Below are positions 10,951-24,479 of a stretch of 64,000 nt of DNA, piece by piece (the stretch's first letter is position 1; every line of letters starts with the position of its first letter). Below the pieces are notes generated by a model, which saw only the letters and a list, made by a program, of their open reading frames with translations, did no database searches and had not been told where the DNA came from. This DNA is from Charina bottae (taxonomy: Eukaryota > Chordata > Lepidosauria > Squamata > Charinaidae): the NCBI GenBank assembly GCA_023362775.1, contig JALMGJ010000005.1, forward strand, positions 90,790,421-90,854,420, in the 5' to 3' direction. The position numbers were made by a program, and so were the translations under genes.

Positions 10951-11260
10951 ATATTTAGCATACTTTAGCACGTTAGTACCAAATTATTTACATTCTTGCA
11001 AAATAAATAAGTCTATGATTGATTGTTTCTGCACCCATAATATGGGTGCACAATCAAGTTCAGGATGCACGGTAAAACCAAGCAAAACACAATGTATAAG
11101 AACATTTTTGGTATTTTTCTCCTGACATAATTTACTCTCCGTTAAATTCTGAACTTTCCTTAGGAACACCATTGTCCATGTTCCTTGCAGAAAGCCAAAT
11201 CAAGACTCCAGAGATACCAAAAAGTAGTTCATCTAAAATAAAATTCCCATAGTGCCATAG

Positions 11261-11594
11261 TAAAGGTAAAGGTTCCCCCTGCACATTTGTGCAGTTGTGT
11301 CCGACTCTAGGGGCCGGTGCTCATCTCCATATGTTAGTCAAAGAGCCAGCGTTGTCCAAAGACACTTCCACGGTCATGTGGCCGCATGACGTGCGCAGAA
11401 CGCTGTTACCTTCCCACCTAAGTGGTACCTATTTATCTACTTGCATTTGCATGCTTTCGAATTGCTAGGTTGGCAAGAGCTGGGGTGAGTGCGGGAGCTC
11501 ACTCCGTCACGCAGGACTAGGGATTCGAACCTCCGAACTTGGGATCTTCCGATCGACAAGCATGGTGTCTTACCCGCTGAGCCACCACGCCCCA
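11261..11594 (-). mobile_element. Sauria-type tRNA SINE
   Basis: It reads in reverse, from GGTAAAGGTTCCCCC tail at the left to the B box (GATTCGAACC) and A box (CCCGCTGAGCCACCACG) at the right. Confidence 0.93.
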
Positions 11595-12835
11595 AAATTG
11601 AGGACACCATTAGGACATTTAAAATAATGTCTCACAGATCTGGCGACCTTACATTCTGAGTGAGGGCCAAAAGGCCATCCCAAGATGCTATAACTACTGT
11701 ATATAAGAATGCCAACTGCTGGCACCAATATTGAAAAGGCTGCGTGCATGTTACCATAAACTTATTTTTCTAAAGCTCTTAGCATCACTGCAAAAAGAGG
11801 ATATTCAACATTCTTAGAGCAATAACAAGGATAATCCTTACTGTACAGTCCTTGTTTTGAAATGGAGAAACCCATTAAACTGTCACCATGATTTTGGGAA
11901 AAGTCTCTAATAAATATAGGCAGAGAACTGTGTAATTATTCATCATTTAGCTCCTAATTCTTTTAATTCTATTGCCCATCCTCTGATGCACACCCCATTT
12001 GTCATTCTTCACCATATCGTAGCCATAAAACCTCTTCAATTTCACAACCGGATCAAGGAAGGCAGAATGCTTCCCCTTTAGAACAATGTCCCTGTAGTTT
12101 TGCTCATGTTCACTTACCTGCAGAACCTACTCCTTTATCTGTGAGCTCCTTAAGTTTCAGGCTGGTGCCTTTAAAGTTGTTGATTTTGCCAAAAAAAAGA
12201 TGTGTAAATTATACTATCACCGTAACAGATCATTGTCAATCAGAGTTATAAGACATGAGAAGGAGAAAGAATACTTTGTTGGCAAATGTGACTTTTTTGG
12301 TTTTTGTTAAACCTATTTCCTGGATTATGATAGATTTAATAGTAATGTGAATGCAGATTGAGTCTAATTTCAGAGTACTAATTGTTCCCATGGAGGTTAG
12401 CCCTATTCAAATCCTATTGAAGATCTTCTTCTGCTGGGTCAGAGTTGAATTACCTAATTCTACCATTAAATAGACACCATTTTATAGTCCATAACATTTT
12501 TACGAGCCTCTCTGTTTATACACCTCTGCCTTAGTGGCTCATGCATTAACCATATGAACACAAAAATAAAAGGACCGTGTATTTCCCCTTTGCAAAGTCT
12601 TCACTTCCTTATGGTCTGGAGAAAACATCTAATCACCATAGGTGAGCAAGTACTTATTATTCATACCCTGGATCCACAGTTATGAACCCAACCACAATGT
12701 ATTAAATAAACCTTCATTAGCTCATTAATGGGCCTGCCTCAGAGCTTAATTTCTCCCCTTCCAACAAAAAAAGTGAAAATAAAGCCATTGAAAATCACTT
12801 TTTTTAAGTGAATTGGGGTGGTGTGTTTTGGGTGG
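11595..12835. other. Intergenic, no gene seen
   Basis: AT-rich with no recognisable coding region or named repeat. Confidence 0.4.
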
Positions 12836-12843
12836 TAGTAGAG

Positions 12844-13158
12844 CAGAGCTTTCCAAACTTTTCATGTTGGTGACACACTTTTTAGACATGCATCATTTCG
12901 CGACACACTCTTACAGCAGGGCACAAGGCAGGCACTGGGACCTGCACGGAATCACAGCAGGTTTGGAGGCAGCAGGGCACAAGGCAGGCACTAGGACCTG
13001 TGCGGAATCACAGCAGGTTTGGAGGCAGCAGGGCACAAGGCAGGCACTAGGACCTGCGCGGAATCCTGGCAGGGCTCGGAGGCAGCAGCAGCCGCGACAC
13101 ACCCAGACACTGTAGCTGACACACTAACGTGTCCCGACACACAGTTTGGAAAGCTATG
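12844..13158. mobile_element. hAT-like MITE with internal tandem repeat
   Basis: It has inverted termini (CAGAGCTTTCCAAACT at the left; AGTTTGGAAAGCTATG at the right) and a perfect 8-bp target duplication TAGTAGAG at 12836-12843 and 13159-13166, the length typical of hAT transposons. Inside, a unit of about 57 bp is present three times in tandem (about 12912-13085), against once in the sister copy at 40459. Confidence 0.9.
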
Positions 13159-13582
13159 TAGTAGAGACAAAGACATATGCGCACACATAAAAGGGTTGCT
13201 GACTAAAAGTTGCCCATCTACCACAGTGACTAGGTTCACCCAAAATGCCAAACAAACCACATTATGATAGTGTGTCTCAGCTGCAATCCAGGTCGATCTA
13301 TTGCTATAAATATCAGCACATTTTATTACATTTTCTTCCTATTCCTATTCCAGAAAGCTTATTTTTCACTCTCATATAATTGCTTTAATATTACTTGGTT
13401 TTCCATGATGAAAACATGAACCACCCACAGGTATCTATTCAGATCACTCAGGGGTGCTGAGCTAAATGTCTTGTTAATATGTAAGTTCTGGAACTTCACC
13501 CCCAGGAGGATCATTCAACTACTTTGGGGTCAATTTGGGGTCACTGCATGAAGTCAAAATCTGGCATTACATAAACAAGCTA

Positions 13583-13645
13583 ATTTATTTATTTTATTTA
13601 TCATTCACATTTCTATCACCGCCCATCTCCCCCAAAAGGGGGAGA
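13583..13645 (-). mobile_element. L2-type LINE tail
   Basis: It reads TTTATTTATTTT..CACCGCCCATCTCCCCC, the reverse complement of the L2-like 3' end at 17190-17272. The neighbouring stretches 13167-13582 and 13646-14150 show nothing recognisable. Confidence 0.6.
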
Positions 13646-14152
13646 TAATATATTTGGCCCGGAAGGTTAAAAAAATCAGGTTCCAGTTCTGCAAGAGATA
13701 GGGGAGCTCTTAGTTAATCCATAAGGTCTAATTTGCAACGAAATCCTTATTTTCTCCAAGCTGGACATGATATCTATCAGAAAACCAGGCTTCTATTGAA
13801 ACTGCAGATAACTGAAAGGTTAATGTTGAGACGTGGAGCCATACATTGTGAGATAATGCCTTCCAATTTCATCCATCAAATCATGTTGCCTCTCCATTTG
13901 CTTGGAGGTTGGTAAACCATCAGAGATTTAGAAAGCAATGTCACAGGTTTCTTGGGTCTGAACCATGAGTTCCTTACTGTATAGAGCTATTCTTGCCATG
14001 AAGGTAAACTTTTGGTTACAAGAGAAGCAGAAATTTATTTTTTAAGAAAGGATTGTCATGCTTTCCGCAGAAGCCCTATTTGAATATCCAGAGTATTTGG
14101 CTGTGCTTTTTGGAAACAATGCAAAGGCATTCTTTGCAGGCCATTTGATTCA

Positions 14153-17100
14153 GGTGGTGACGGGCAGGGGACGGTATGACGGGAACCGGAGGGCGAGCCA
14201 TTATCGGGGAAGGCGCCCCCGGTGTTTGTTACCGGTGGCGCGTTCCGGCCCCCCGTGTTCATACCCAGGCCCTGGTAAGCAGATCCTCGTGGGCTCCGGT
14301 CTCCGACTGTAGCTGCTGAACGCCAGGTCGGTGAATAACAAGGCCCCCCTTATAAGTGATTTAATCACAGAGGAGGGGGCTGACCTGGTGTGTATTACCG
14401 AGACCTGGCTGGGCCCAGAGGGGGGAGTAGCCCTCTCGGAAATGTGGCCAGCTGGGTTTCGGGTGTGGCATCAGCCGAGACACCGGGGTAGGGGAGGAGG
14501 GGTGGCAGTTGTCATCCGAGAGTCCCTTCTGGCCTTCAGGGGCGCTGCTCCACAAGTGACCGGGTGTGAGACCCTGTTTTTCAAGTTGGGTTCACGAGAA
14601 CAGTTGGGAGTGTTGCTGCTGTACCAGCCTCCCTGCTGCGTAGCGACCTCCCTGCCTGAGCTGCTCGAGGCTGTCTCGGGGTTGGCGGTGGAGTTCCCCA
14701 GACTTATGGTTCTGGGGGACTTCAATCTGCCATCCCTGGGGCGGTCCTCGGAGGCAGCCCGGGAGTTCATGGCTACCATGGCAGCTATGGGCCTGTCTCA
14801 GATTATTCGTGACCCGACTCGTGACAGTGGTCTCACCCCGGACTTAGTTTTCTTGTCCAAGCAGTGGCAATGTGATCTGAGGGGAGAGTTACATCTTTCC
14901 CCATTGTCATGGTCAGACCACGCCCTGGTGACCCTGAGACTCTCCTCTGCTGCCCCACTCTGCAGGGAGGCGGGACCTACTCGATTGGTCTGCCCTCGGC
15001 GACTGATGGACCCAGTGAGGTTTCAGAAGGAGCTGGGGGTTATTCCCGAGGACTTGCTTCACAGTCCAGTGGAGGTCCTGGCCGCAGCCTGGAATAGAGA
15101 AGTGGCCAGGGCTCTGGACAAGATCGCGCCTGTGTGACCTCTCTGGCCCTGTTCGGCCCATCACTCGCCGTGGTTTATGGATGAGCTGAGGGCTTTGAAG
15201 TGGGTTAAGAGACGTCTAGAGCGCCGCTGGAGAAAGACGAAGACTGAATCTGACCGAACACAATCTAGAGTCGCAGTTAAGGCCTACCTTGTGGCGGTAA
15301 GAGCGGCGAAACGTGAATATTTCTCCACTCTTATTGCGTCCGCAGAATGCCGCCCGACGGCCCTGTTTAAGATTACAAGATCGCTTTTGGGTCAGGAGCA
15401 AGGGGAGACCCATTTACAGGGCCGATCGGAAGAGTTTTCTGAGCATCTGCAGGACAAAATCGCTCAGATTCATTCCAAGTTGGACTCCAAGCGTGGGATA
15501 AGATCTGGGGAGATTCCAGAGGCCCGTACTTGCCATGTTATCTGGGAGCAGTTTGATCCTGTTGGGCCTGATGAAGTAGACAGGATCCTCCGGATTGTAA
15601 ATGCCACCACATGCCAACTTGACCCATGTCCCTCCTGGATGGTTAAATCAGCTAGTGAGGTGACATGTGGCTGGGTCCAGGCGATTATAAATTCATCCTT
15701 GAGTGAGGGGGTGTTCCCAGCTGCCTTTCGCCCAGTCTCCCACCTTCCCTTTTTGGGAAAGGTGGTTGAGAAGGCGGTGGCGTTGCAACTCCAGAGGATT
15801 CTGGAGGAAACAGATTATCTGGACCCCTTTCAGTCAGGTTTCAGGCCGGGATATGGGACAGAGACCGCATTGGTCACGCTTATGGATGATCTCTGGTGAG
15901 AGCGGGATGGAGGGAGTGCGTCCATCCTTGCTCTCTTAGATCTCTCAGCGGCTTTTGATACCGTCGACCACGGTATACTTTTGGGACGGCTCGAGTTGGG
16001 GGTGGGCAGCGTGGTTTTGCGCTGGTTCGCCTCCTTCCTCCAGGGCCGTTTCCAGTCGGTGTTGATAGGGGAGGAGAGAGCTGACCCGAGACCCCTGACT
16101 TGTGGGGTGCCTCAGGGGTTGGTTCTCTCTCCTCTCCTATTCAACATCTACATCAAGCCGCTGGGCGAGATCATCCGTCACCACAGGATGAGGTATCACC
16201 AATATGCCGATGATACCCAGTTATACATCTCCATCCCGGGTGAAGTAAGTGATTCGGTCAATGCCTTATCTCAGTGCCTGGAGGCTGTGGGGGCCTGGAT
16301 GGGGAACAACAGGCTTCAACTGAACCCTGGTAAGACGGAGTGGCTGTGGATTGACGGCCCCCCTGGATCCGGGAAGTTGTCATCTTTGGTTCTGGGTGGA
16401 GTTGCACTACCCCACTCAGATCCAGTGCGGAATCTGGGGGTCCTCCTGGACTCACGACTCCTGCTCGAAGAGCAGGTGGCAGTCGTGGCCAGGAGGGCCT
16501 TTGCACAGCTCCGAGTTGTGCGCCAGTTGCGCCCTTTCCTGGATCAGGAGGCCCTCCGAACAGTCACTCACGCCCTTGTCATCTCCCGTATAGACTATTG
16601 TAATGCGCTCTACATGGGGCTACCCTTGAAGAGTATCCGGAAGCTTCAGCTGGTGCAGAATGCGGCGGCGCGAGCAGTTACGGGGGCCAGGAGATCGGCC
16701 CATGTAACACCTCTGCTTCGCGAGCTGCATTGGCTGCCAGTTTGCTTCCGGGTCCAATTCAAGGTGTTGGTGATCACCTTTAAAGCCCTACATGGCATAG
16801 GACCAGGGTACCTGAGGGACCGTCTCGTCCCGATAACGTCGGCCCACCCCACCCGTGCATGCAGAGAGGGCATGCTTTGGACCCCCTCAACAAGAGAGTT
16901 CCATCTAGCGGGGTCCAGAAGGCGTGCCTTCTCTGCGATAGCACCCGCCCTATGGAATATCTTGCCCCCGGAGGTGAGACTGGCCCCCTCCCTCCTGACT
17001 TTTCGGAAGGCCCTTAAGACCTGGCTCTGCCACCTGGCCTGGGACAATAGAGGCGGTAGTGCCTCCTGGGGTTGGCTAGCCCCGTAGCAACACTATCTAT

Positions 17101-17272
17101 GCTACGTTCCCTATGTCCTTCATGTTGTATTTTATCTATTTATATTGTATTTTTTAGACTTTTATTGTATCGTTTTTAACTTTGATTGTTGTGACCCGCC
17201 CAGAGTCCCTTGTATGGGAGATGGGCGGGGAATAAATTGAATGAATAAATAAATAAATAAATAAATAAATTC
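14153..17272 (+). mobile_element. L2/CR1-group LINE, endonuclease plus reverse transcriptase
   Basis: GC-rich element in AT-rich surroundings. About 14300-14950 encodes the apurinic-type endonuclease (LLNARSVNNKA, VCITETWLGPEG, VLGDFNLP, WSDHALVT). About 15170-17087 encodes the RT (FQSGFRPGYGTETAL, GVPQGLVLSPLLFNIY, YADDTQLY, NPGKTEWLW) and C-terminal domain (IDYCNALYMGLP, LHWLPV, ALWNILPPEVR). The 3' end is ACCCGCCCAGAGTC..GATGGGCGGG with an AATAAAT tail. Defects are a TAG just before LLNAR, a TGA at 15135, a TGA at 15897 and an in-frame deletion near 15725-15735 that joins PAAF directly to RPVS. ORF1 is missing, so the copy is 5'-truncated. Confidence 0.92.
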
Positions 17273-17274
17273 TT

Positions 17275-20200
17275 CAGTTTCTTAAATTAAGTCACTTAAT
17301 TCTTATTTTATTAATTCTAACCCTAACTAGCAAAATTGTAACAGCTGATTTATAAATCTGTTCGGTGCCATTTAAATCAGAGTTGTCACAGACAGGGCTT
17401 CTGTGAATGAATCAGTTTTTGTTGATAGTATCTGTTGAGATACTATTGTTAAAGAAAATAATTGTGACACGGTGTGGATGTGGGGGAAAGGTGCATGCAT
17501 GAGGGTACACATGTCTCAGTGGGGTGTTGACAGAATTACCCATTACTGATTATAAAACACTTGGAGTTCCTTAAGCACTCCAGAAAGAACACCAAATTGC
17601 ACAATTCTTTATGGCAGAATTACTTATTCGAGTGAGCCCCCATTTCTCCAAGGAGCAGTTGCAACCAAGCCAGATCTTGCAAAACTATTCTGTGGTGGAT
17701 GTGAGAGGAGCACCTTGTGAAATCATTAAGGAAGGTTGTGAAACTATTAGTGGATAGCTAGAACCACTGACTGGAGCAGAGCTTAATGCAGCAAAAAGAT
17801 GCACACAGAAAAGAGTATTATCTAAAATAGCGTGATGAGCATGTTAGAGAAATATAGGTTATTGATCTTACACACTTAGCCCACCCAAGCATAAAGAATT
17901 GCACACTTAGACAAAGTAGGTTCAAAAGTAAACACAAAAGAAAATCTTACTTGTTAATTTGGTCCAGTTACATCCATTCTCCAGTTACATCCATTCAGAA
18001 AAAATGATTCTTGTTCTTCTTTCTTTCCCTAAACTGAATTGACCCTTAGCCTTCATTGCTGCTAAAGGCTGCATGTGGAAAGGGGGAACCTCCTGACTCT
18101 AGGCCCAGGCATGGCTCCTAGATGGAAGAAGCAGCAGCAGCATGCTTCCTTCCCAGATGGTAGAAGGAGGAAGAAAGAGAGGAATGTGGGAGGGACAACA
18201 AACAGCTTCCTCCAGAATTATAGAGATATAATATAATATAGAGAATTGCATCCTGGAATGAACTCATCCACATGCTAACGAGGCATGCTGATTTGCTGGA
18301 ACCTCCAACAGGTTGGACATCCTTCATGACAGCATGGTTGGATTTTTATATTTAATTTCCAAAATGCTTTCCTGCCTAAAATCAGGGCTTCTTCTTAATG
18401 AAGACAGAGAGTGCTATTGTGTCTGGATTTACTTAGAAACGAACCCCATTGGATTCAATAGATTTTATTCCCAGATAATTAAGTGTAGGATTTCAGCCTG
18501 GAAAACTTGTTCTGGTACTACACTGCACATATGCTTGACTGCAGGTAATTTAAGTCTGAGGCCAAAGGGAGATACAAATTTGTTGGTTCAGACAAGCAGA
18601 ATATCTGTTGTATCATATGAAGAAATACATATGTGAACCAGGTAACTTGGCCACGCTTTCCTGCCCAGCATGATGGGAAAGGTTAAAGTTAAAACAATGC
18701 ACATGCTACACCTAGTAGAACATCTTAGATTCATTTGGTACCAACTTCATCTGTAGCATCTTTAATAGATCCTTTATTTTTGCATCAGTTTGAATGAATG
18801 TGTGAAAGACATGCTGTGGGAGAACAGCCCCCAGGGAATGCATTCCATAGTCTTCAAGCAATCCAGGAGAAATCTGACATGCCAGAAGATGAGGACTTCC
18901 TTCAGACAACTTTTCCTTCAGACCTTAATGGCTGAGTAGGTTCATGACTGGAGCAGTGGTCCCTCAGGTGGTGTCTTAATGAGTAAATGAGCCACTAGTG
19001 AGCTACTGCTATTACTTTCTTTAAGTCCAGCGGGACCATTAATACACTGAAGAGAACCTGAGCATTGAATCTTATTCCTAACAAGAAGTTTGCCCAAGCT
19101 CAAGCAGATGAAGTATGCAAATTATTTAAGCTTAGTCAGTCTTCTAGCATAGTCAAAATAGTATGCATTTTTGAGCTCTTGTGTCTTGTTCCCTAAAATG
19201 CCAATTTTATCTTCTGCTCAAGTTGCAAGAAACAAGGAATCTCTTTTCTTTGTATCTGCCATCCACTCTGATGAATTCGTTGTAGATTTCCAGTAAGGTC
19301 ATATGATTGAGAAACTGGAGCTGATGTTACTTAACTAATGGCCTTTAAAAGGACAGCTAAGCCCTTAGTACATGATCTCTATTCAGGTCTTCATAGAACA
19401 TCAGAAATTGCAAAGTGAGTGAGTGGAGTTTTAGTTTGCTCTTTACTGGTGGGTCTTTTAGAGAAATAAGAAATTAAACTGTGATAGTGAAATACATTAA
19501 TGTGATATTGAAAACTGCCACCACTTCCTTATAAAAGCTGATCCTTTTGCCTTGTGCTCTATAGCTTTGATTTATTTCAACCAGTACTAGATTTTCCTAA
19601 TTCATTGATAAGCTGTCTTTTGATTACTAAGTGTTTTTCATATCTGATTCTCAGATCTCTCTGAACTTATCTCAGAATTATCTCTAGTTTTCAGGGCTAC
19701 TTGAATTTGCATCCAGTAACAGTATAATTTGTCTGTATTTGTTATCTCTTTGTTTAACACCTTGATTTAACAGCTGGTAAGTTGTCTCTTCTGAAGGCTT
19801 CACTAGGATGTCTACTGCAAAAGAAAGTGGCATTTGTGTAACTTTTCAGAATTTTGCAGAGGAGGAAAAATGAGCAAACAGAGTTTTCTGGGCAAAACCA
19901 TGCCGGTTTATATATTTTTGTCTATCAACTAGGGAATGAAGTCTGTGCATCGAATCAAATGAAGACCCTATTCATTTTATATTCTGTAATTTTTAATCAA
20001 CTTACTTTAGAGTTGGGATCATGAAGAAATATAACAGCAGAAGGATTATAATGCAGTGGAGAATTGTGAACTAAGTCCTTGGTTCAGTCCCTGGTTTGTG
20101 GGGCAAAAACTGGGGCCCCAAAGACCAAATGGCCCCTTTAGGATTTCTAATACCATCTAGGCTAGCAGCTGATCAGATCATGGAGTCATCTTCAAGATTT

Positions 20201-20340
20201 ATTTCTCTACCTAGTGAACTTAGCAGTAGCCTGCAGTTAGATAAATACTAAACAGAGCTGTGCAAAGCTTTGAATGGGGGATTTGATTCAATGAAGCTTC
20301 AATCGAATCACCCCATCAAAACAGATTCACCAAATTAATC
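17275..20340. other. Intergenic, no gene seen
   Basis: About 3 kb of AT-rich DNA. No open frame in it resembles a known protein and no repeat family could be named. Confidence 0.4.
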
Positions 20341-20784
20341 CTTTTTTTTTTGGTTTAAACTTTATTAATTTTCAGAGTATAGCTAAAATACAAAATAGAA
20401 AATACAGAAAAGCAAGAAAATAGAACTAAAGAAAAAAGAAAAAATTATAAAGTGCAAATAGACAGAAAACAAAGACGGAAAAGTGACTTCCGACTTTCTC
20501 CAATACAGATATAGATAAGTTTACAAAAATAATCTCTTACCAATGATTAAACCATAGTAACATTATTTCTATTAAAATAAACCAATTAATCATTAAAACC
20601 CAAAATCAGAACATCATTTTTTTCTACCACAAGCAAGTACTCTAGAAGTGGTTGCCAAACAGATAAAAATCCAGAAACGGAATGTTCTCTAATTAATGCT
20701 GTCAATTTAGCCATCTGGGCCAGATCCATTAATTTAACAATCCAAACTTCAACCATAGGTATCTGTGGATCTTTCCATCTCTGT

Positions 20785-20830
20785 GCGTATGTATGTATGT
20801 ATGTATGTATGTATGTATGTGTTTGTTTGT

Positions 20831-20877
<47 letters not shown>

Positions 20878-20945
20878 TTAGATTTATATTACCGCCCATC
20901 TCCTCCAACGGAGGACCCTGGGCAGTTCACAGTATAAAAGTCTTG
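20785..20945 (-). repeat. (GTAT)n/(TTTA)n tract joined to an L2-type tail
   Basis: GTAT repeats, then TTTA repeats, then ACCGCCCATCTCCTCC..CTGGGCAGTTCAC. This is the reverse complement of an L2-like 3' end with its expanded AAAT tail, inserted in the L1 3' region. Confidence 0.75.
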
Positions 20946-21074
20946 CAGCTGTGATCATATATAAAAGCAAAACTCCATGTTGTTTCTCCAACTCCTTCTC
21001 CAACAAACCCAAAAGGAACAGTTCCGGCTTTTTTTGTATGTTCACTTTTAAAACCTTTTGGATAATAATGCATA

Positions 21075-21408
21075 AAAAGGTAAAGGTTCCCCCCGCACAT
21101 TTGTGCAGTCGTGTCCGACTCTAGGGGTCGGTGCTCATCTCCGTTTGTTAGCCAAAGAGCCAGCGTTGTCCGAAGACGCTTCCACGGTCATGTGGCCGGC
21201 ATGACGCACGCAAAGCGCTGTTACCTACCCACCGAAGTGGTACCTATTCATCTACTTGCATTTGCATGCTTTCGAATTGCTAGGTTGGCAAGAGCTGGGG
21301 CAAGTGCGGGAGCTCACTCCGTCACGCAGGGCTAGGGATTCGAACCTCCGAACTTGCGATCTTCCGATCGACAAGCCTGGCATCTTACCCACTGAGCCAC
21401 CACGCCCC
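21075..21408 (-). mobile_element. Sauria-type tRNA SINE nested in L1
   Basis: Full-length reversed copy flanked by a perfect 12-bp duplication TAATAATGCATA at 21063-21074 and 21409-21420. Confidence 0.95.
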
Positions 21409-22989
21409 TAATAATGCATATTTGATCCCAAAATTTTTTGGCTTTCTCACAGATCCACCAGAGATGATAAAAAGTTCCTTCTCCCTGTAAACACTTCCAA
21501 CAAACATTAGTTACACCATTATACATTTTTATACAGTTTATCAGGGGTTAGATACCAACGATACATCATCTTATAAAAGTTCTCTTTTAAGTTATAATTT
21601 AAGGTGAATTTCAATTGTTTATTCCACATATTTTCCCATTGCTCCAGCATAATATTATATCCAAAATTCTTAGCCCATTTGATCATGCATTCTTTAACCT
21701 GTTCATCTTCCAAATTCATCTGTAACAACATTTTATACATTTTAGTAATAACATGTTCATCATTTATGTAGAGTTCCATTTCAAACTTAGTTATTTCATT
21801 AACAAATTTAAAGTTCTTTTTATCCACTTTAAAGTGTTCTGACAATTGCATATAGGTAAACCAATGACATGTAAAACCTTCCAACTCTAACATTTCCCTT
21901 GTTTTAAAATTTGGTTCACTTTCTTCAAAATTTAACAAATCTTTATATTTTAACCAACTTATTCCTCCCACATTTTCTCTTCTAACCAATGCTTCTTGAG
22001 GTGACAACCACAACAGTACATTAGGAGACAATTTTACCTTGTATTTGTTCCAGATCCTTAGTATAGCACTCCTAACAAAATTATTTTTAAAATCCTTATT
22101 AGCTCTAACTTTATCATACCACAAATAGGCATGCCACTTGAATCTTAATTCATGTCCTTCAAGCTATAATAGTTTCTTGTTCTCCAAAGTAATCCATTCC
22201 TTCATCCAGAGCAAACAACAAGCATCAAAATATAGTTTTAAATTAGGCAAACCCAAACCTCCTCGTTCTTTAGCATCTTGTAACAATTTATATTTAATTC
22301 TTGGTTTCTTGCCTTGCCAAAGAAATTTCGAAATATCTTTCTGCCATTCTTTAAATGGTAAATCTGTCGTCAAAATCAGTAAAGTCTGAAACAGAAACAA
22401 CATCCTAGGCAAAACATTAATCTTAATCACAGATATTCTTCCCATAAGACAGTTGTAATTTTCCCCATCTTAACAAATCATTTTTCACATCATTCCAAAT
22501 TTTTACATTATTATTTTTAAACAACATATTATTTTTAGTTGACAGGATCACCCCCAAATATCTAACCTTTTTTTTCAATCTTAAAACCCATCTTACCCAT
22601 CAGTAGTTCTTAGTCAACATGGTCATATTTTTAATTAACATTTTTGTTTTTTGTTTATTTACTTTCAGACCCGCCAATGACCCAAACTCTTTCAGTTTCT
22701 TCATCAGATGTTCCGCAGTATCCAATGGGTCCTGTAAAATCAAAACTAAATCATCAGCAAAAGCCCTCAACTTAAAAACTTCTTGTTTGATCTTTAAGCC
22801 CTTTATTTGTTCATCTCTTCTAATGTCTCTATTAAAAACTTCCAATACCAGAATACAAAGCAGACAAGACAAAGGGCATCCTTGTCTGGTTCCTTTCTGT
22901 ATATGACACGATTCAAATGAATCCATTTCAAAGCAGTGGACTGAATCAGGTGTTTCCAAGGTATCTGAAAAGCTTTCTGAAATGCTCTA

Positions 22990-24477
22990 AAGGTTTGGTG
23001 GCTTTTCGGCTGCTTTGTACAGACTGCATAGAATGTTGCAATTTCAGCTCCCTACATGGAGAGCACTGAGAAAGGGAAGGTTGAATGTTGTAAGGACATT
23101 GACAGGAACAGTCCAATATGGTCTATCAACTTGTTCAACTCTGTATCAGAACTGTTCTGGGGTGACAGGAGTAAGCTTGCTTTGGGCTTCATTCAGTTTC
23201 TCAACTCCCAGCTTCTTGAAGGTGACCACCGGTGCTAAAGGACTGCTCCTCTTCCATGCTGGTCCTGCCCAGACAACTGGGAGCTGTGAGAAAGTTAAGC
23301 CAGAATTGCTGTCTTGGGAAAAACAATGCTTCCCTCCCCACTTCCCCAAGGCTCGGCACAGATCATGCTTTTTCCAGAAACCTGAGAGATGGGCCCATGC
23401 ATCCATTCATTCACGGACAGATTTACTCACAAGCATCCATGCCGGCGTTCCTGCTGCCTGGCCAACTGAGCCACGCCCTGGGGTTTTCAAGGACGTGCCA
23501 ATGTCCAGAGGCAGCCTCACCCCACCCTTTTACATTTAAGCATTTTAAATATGAGTTCAAGGCTGACCTGACTTTAAAATTCTGCACAGTTGGTGCAGGG
23601 TTAGATGTCTTCACAATGGGTAAAGGGTGCCAGGTTCACACTTATGGGTCCCACCTTCTGAAAAGAGGGGTGCAATGGCAAAGACTATAAAGGCTACTTT
23701 CTCAGTGCCAGTCTCTTTCTCTCTGCCCTGCCTATTTCTATGGCTCTGTACTTCATTATGCCAGCCTGTTTGGGCAACCTTTGGTATTTCAGGTCATTTC
23801 TGCACTAGGGGCTTATGGCTACTTCATTCCATCACTCAGCCATCACTCAAGTAATATAAAGCCTGTAACATTACAGTTATTTTTGGCACAGTGATAGGTG
23901 GGTGAAGCTAGAAGATGCTACAAATTGCTAGTGCTGGAAATTGGGAGGGTGTCCTTTCCAAAAAGAACTATGTTTTCCACCTAGTTGGGCACCCCAGAAA
24001 ACCCACTGAAAGTAGGAGCAAAGCTACAGCATTCCAGAAGGCAAGTCTGTCGTCCTTCTTCTGAGGCCGTGTTTTCCATTCTGCCTTGACCAGCTGGAAG
24101 ACCCACCAAGGCCAAGGATGAAGGGCTCCTTCCAGGAGGGCCTAAGCTTGCCAAATAACTATGCTCGCCCTCCTGGCATGTGAGGAAACCCAGTGATCAG
24201 AAGCAGTAAAACATGAGCCTGGGGCACCTCAGAAAAGCAAATGGAAAGGTAGGAGCTCTGCCCTGTCTCTGCCGTAAAAGAAATATAGAGGGGTGTATTT
24301 CAAAACTTGATTGTGGTAAAACCCTTGATGGTATCCAACTGAGATTTGACAGGTCTTTAATTCTCCAAAGGGCCTATCAGCTGTGCTACATTCATCCCAT
24401 TCTGTTGTGGTGGAAAAACTCCCCCCAAAACACCAACAAACTGGAGATGATCCAAGCAACTATTCTATTTCTACAAA
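22990..24477. other. Intergenic, no gene confirmed
   Basis: Contains a 174-codon open frame (23015-23539) and overlapping ones, but their composition, lack of family motifs and overlap in three frames argue against a real gene. Nothing else was recognised. Confidence 0.35.
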
Positions 24478-24479
24478 GC

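Larger units (their letters stand above)
20341..22985 (-). mobile_element. L1-type LINE ORF2, degenerate, with nested insertions
   Basis: On the minus strand, 22959-22600 carries the RT core (GTRQGCPLS, then FADDLVLIL). About 22445-21519 carries the L1 C-terminal half (MGRISVIKINVLPR.FLFQ, ERGGLGLPNLKLY, YRWYLTPDKLYK). About 21526-21420 continues with a Cys-His stretch (CWKCLQGEGTFYHLWW). A 3' UTR runs down to an A/T-rich end at 20341. Frame changes and stops mark it as inactive. Inside it are a Sauria SINE and an L2-like tail. Confidence 0.88.

Noticed and set aside
14361..17047. Antisense frames under the L2-type LINE
   Set aside because: GC-rich shadow frames of the sense ORF2.
23015..23690. 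Frames of 174 and 152 codons downstream of the L1
   Set aside because: Overlapping in two frames, no signal, domain or splice pattern; more likely noncoding.
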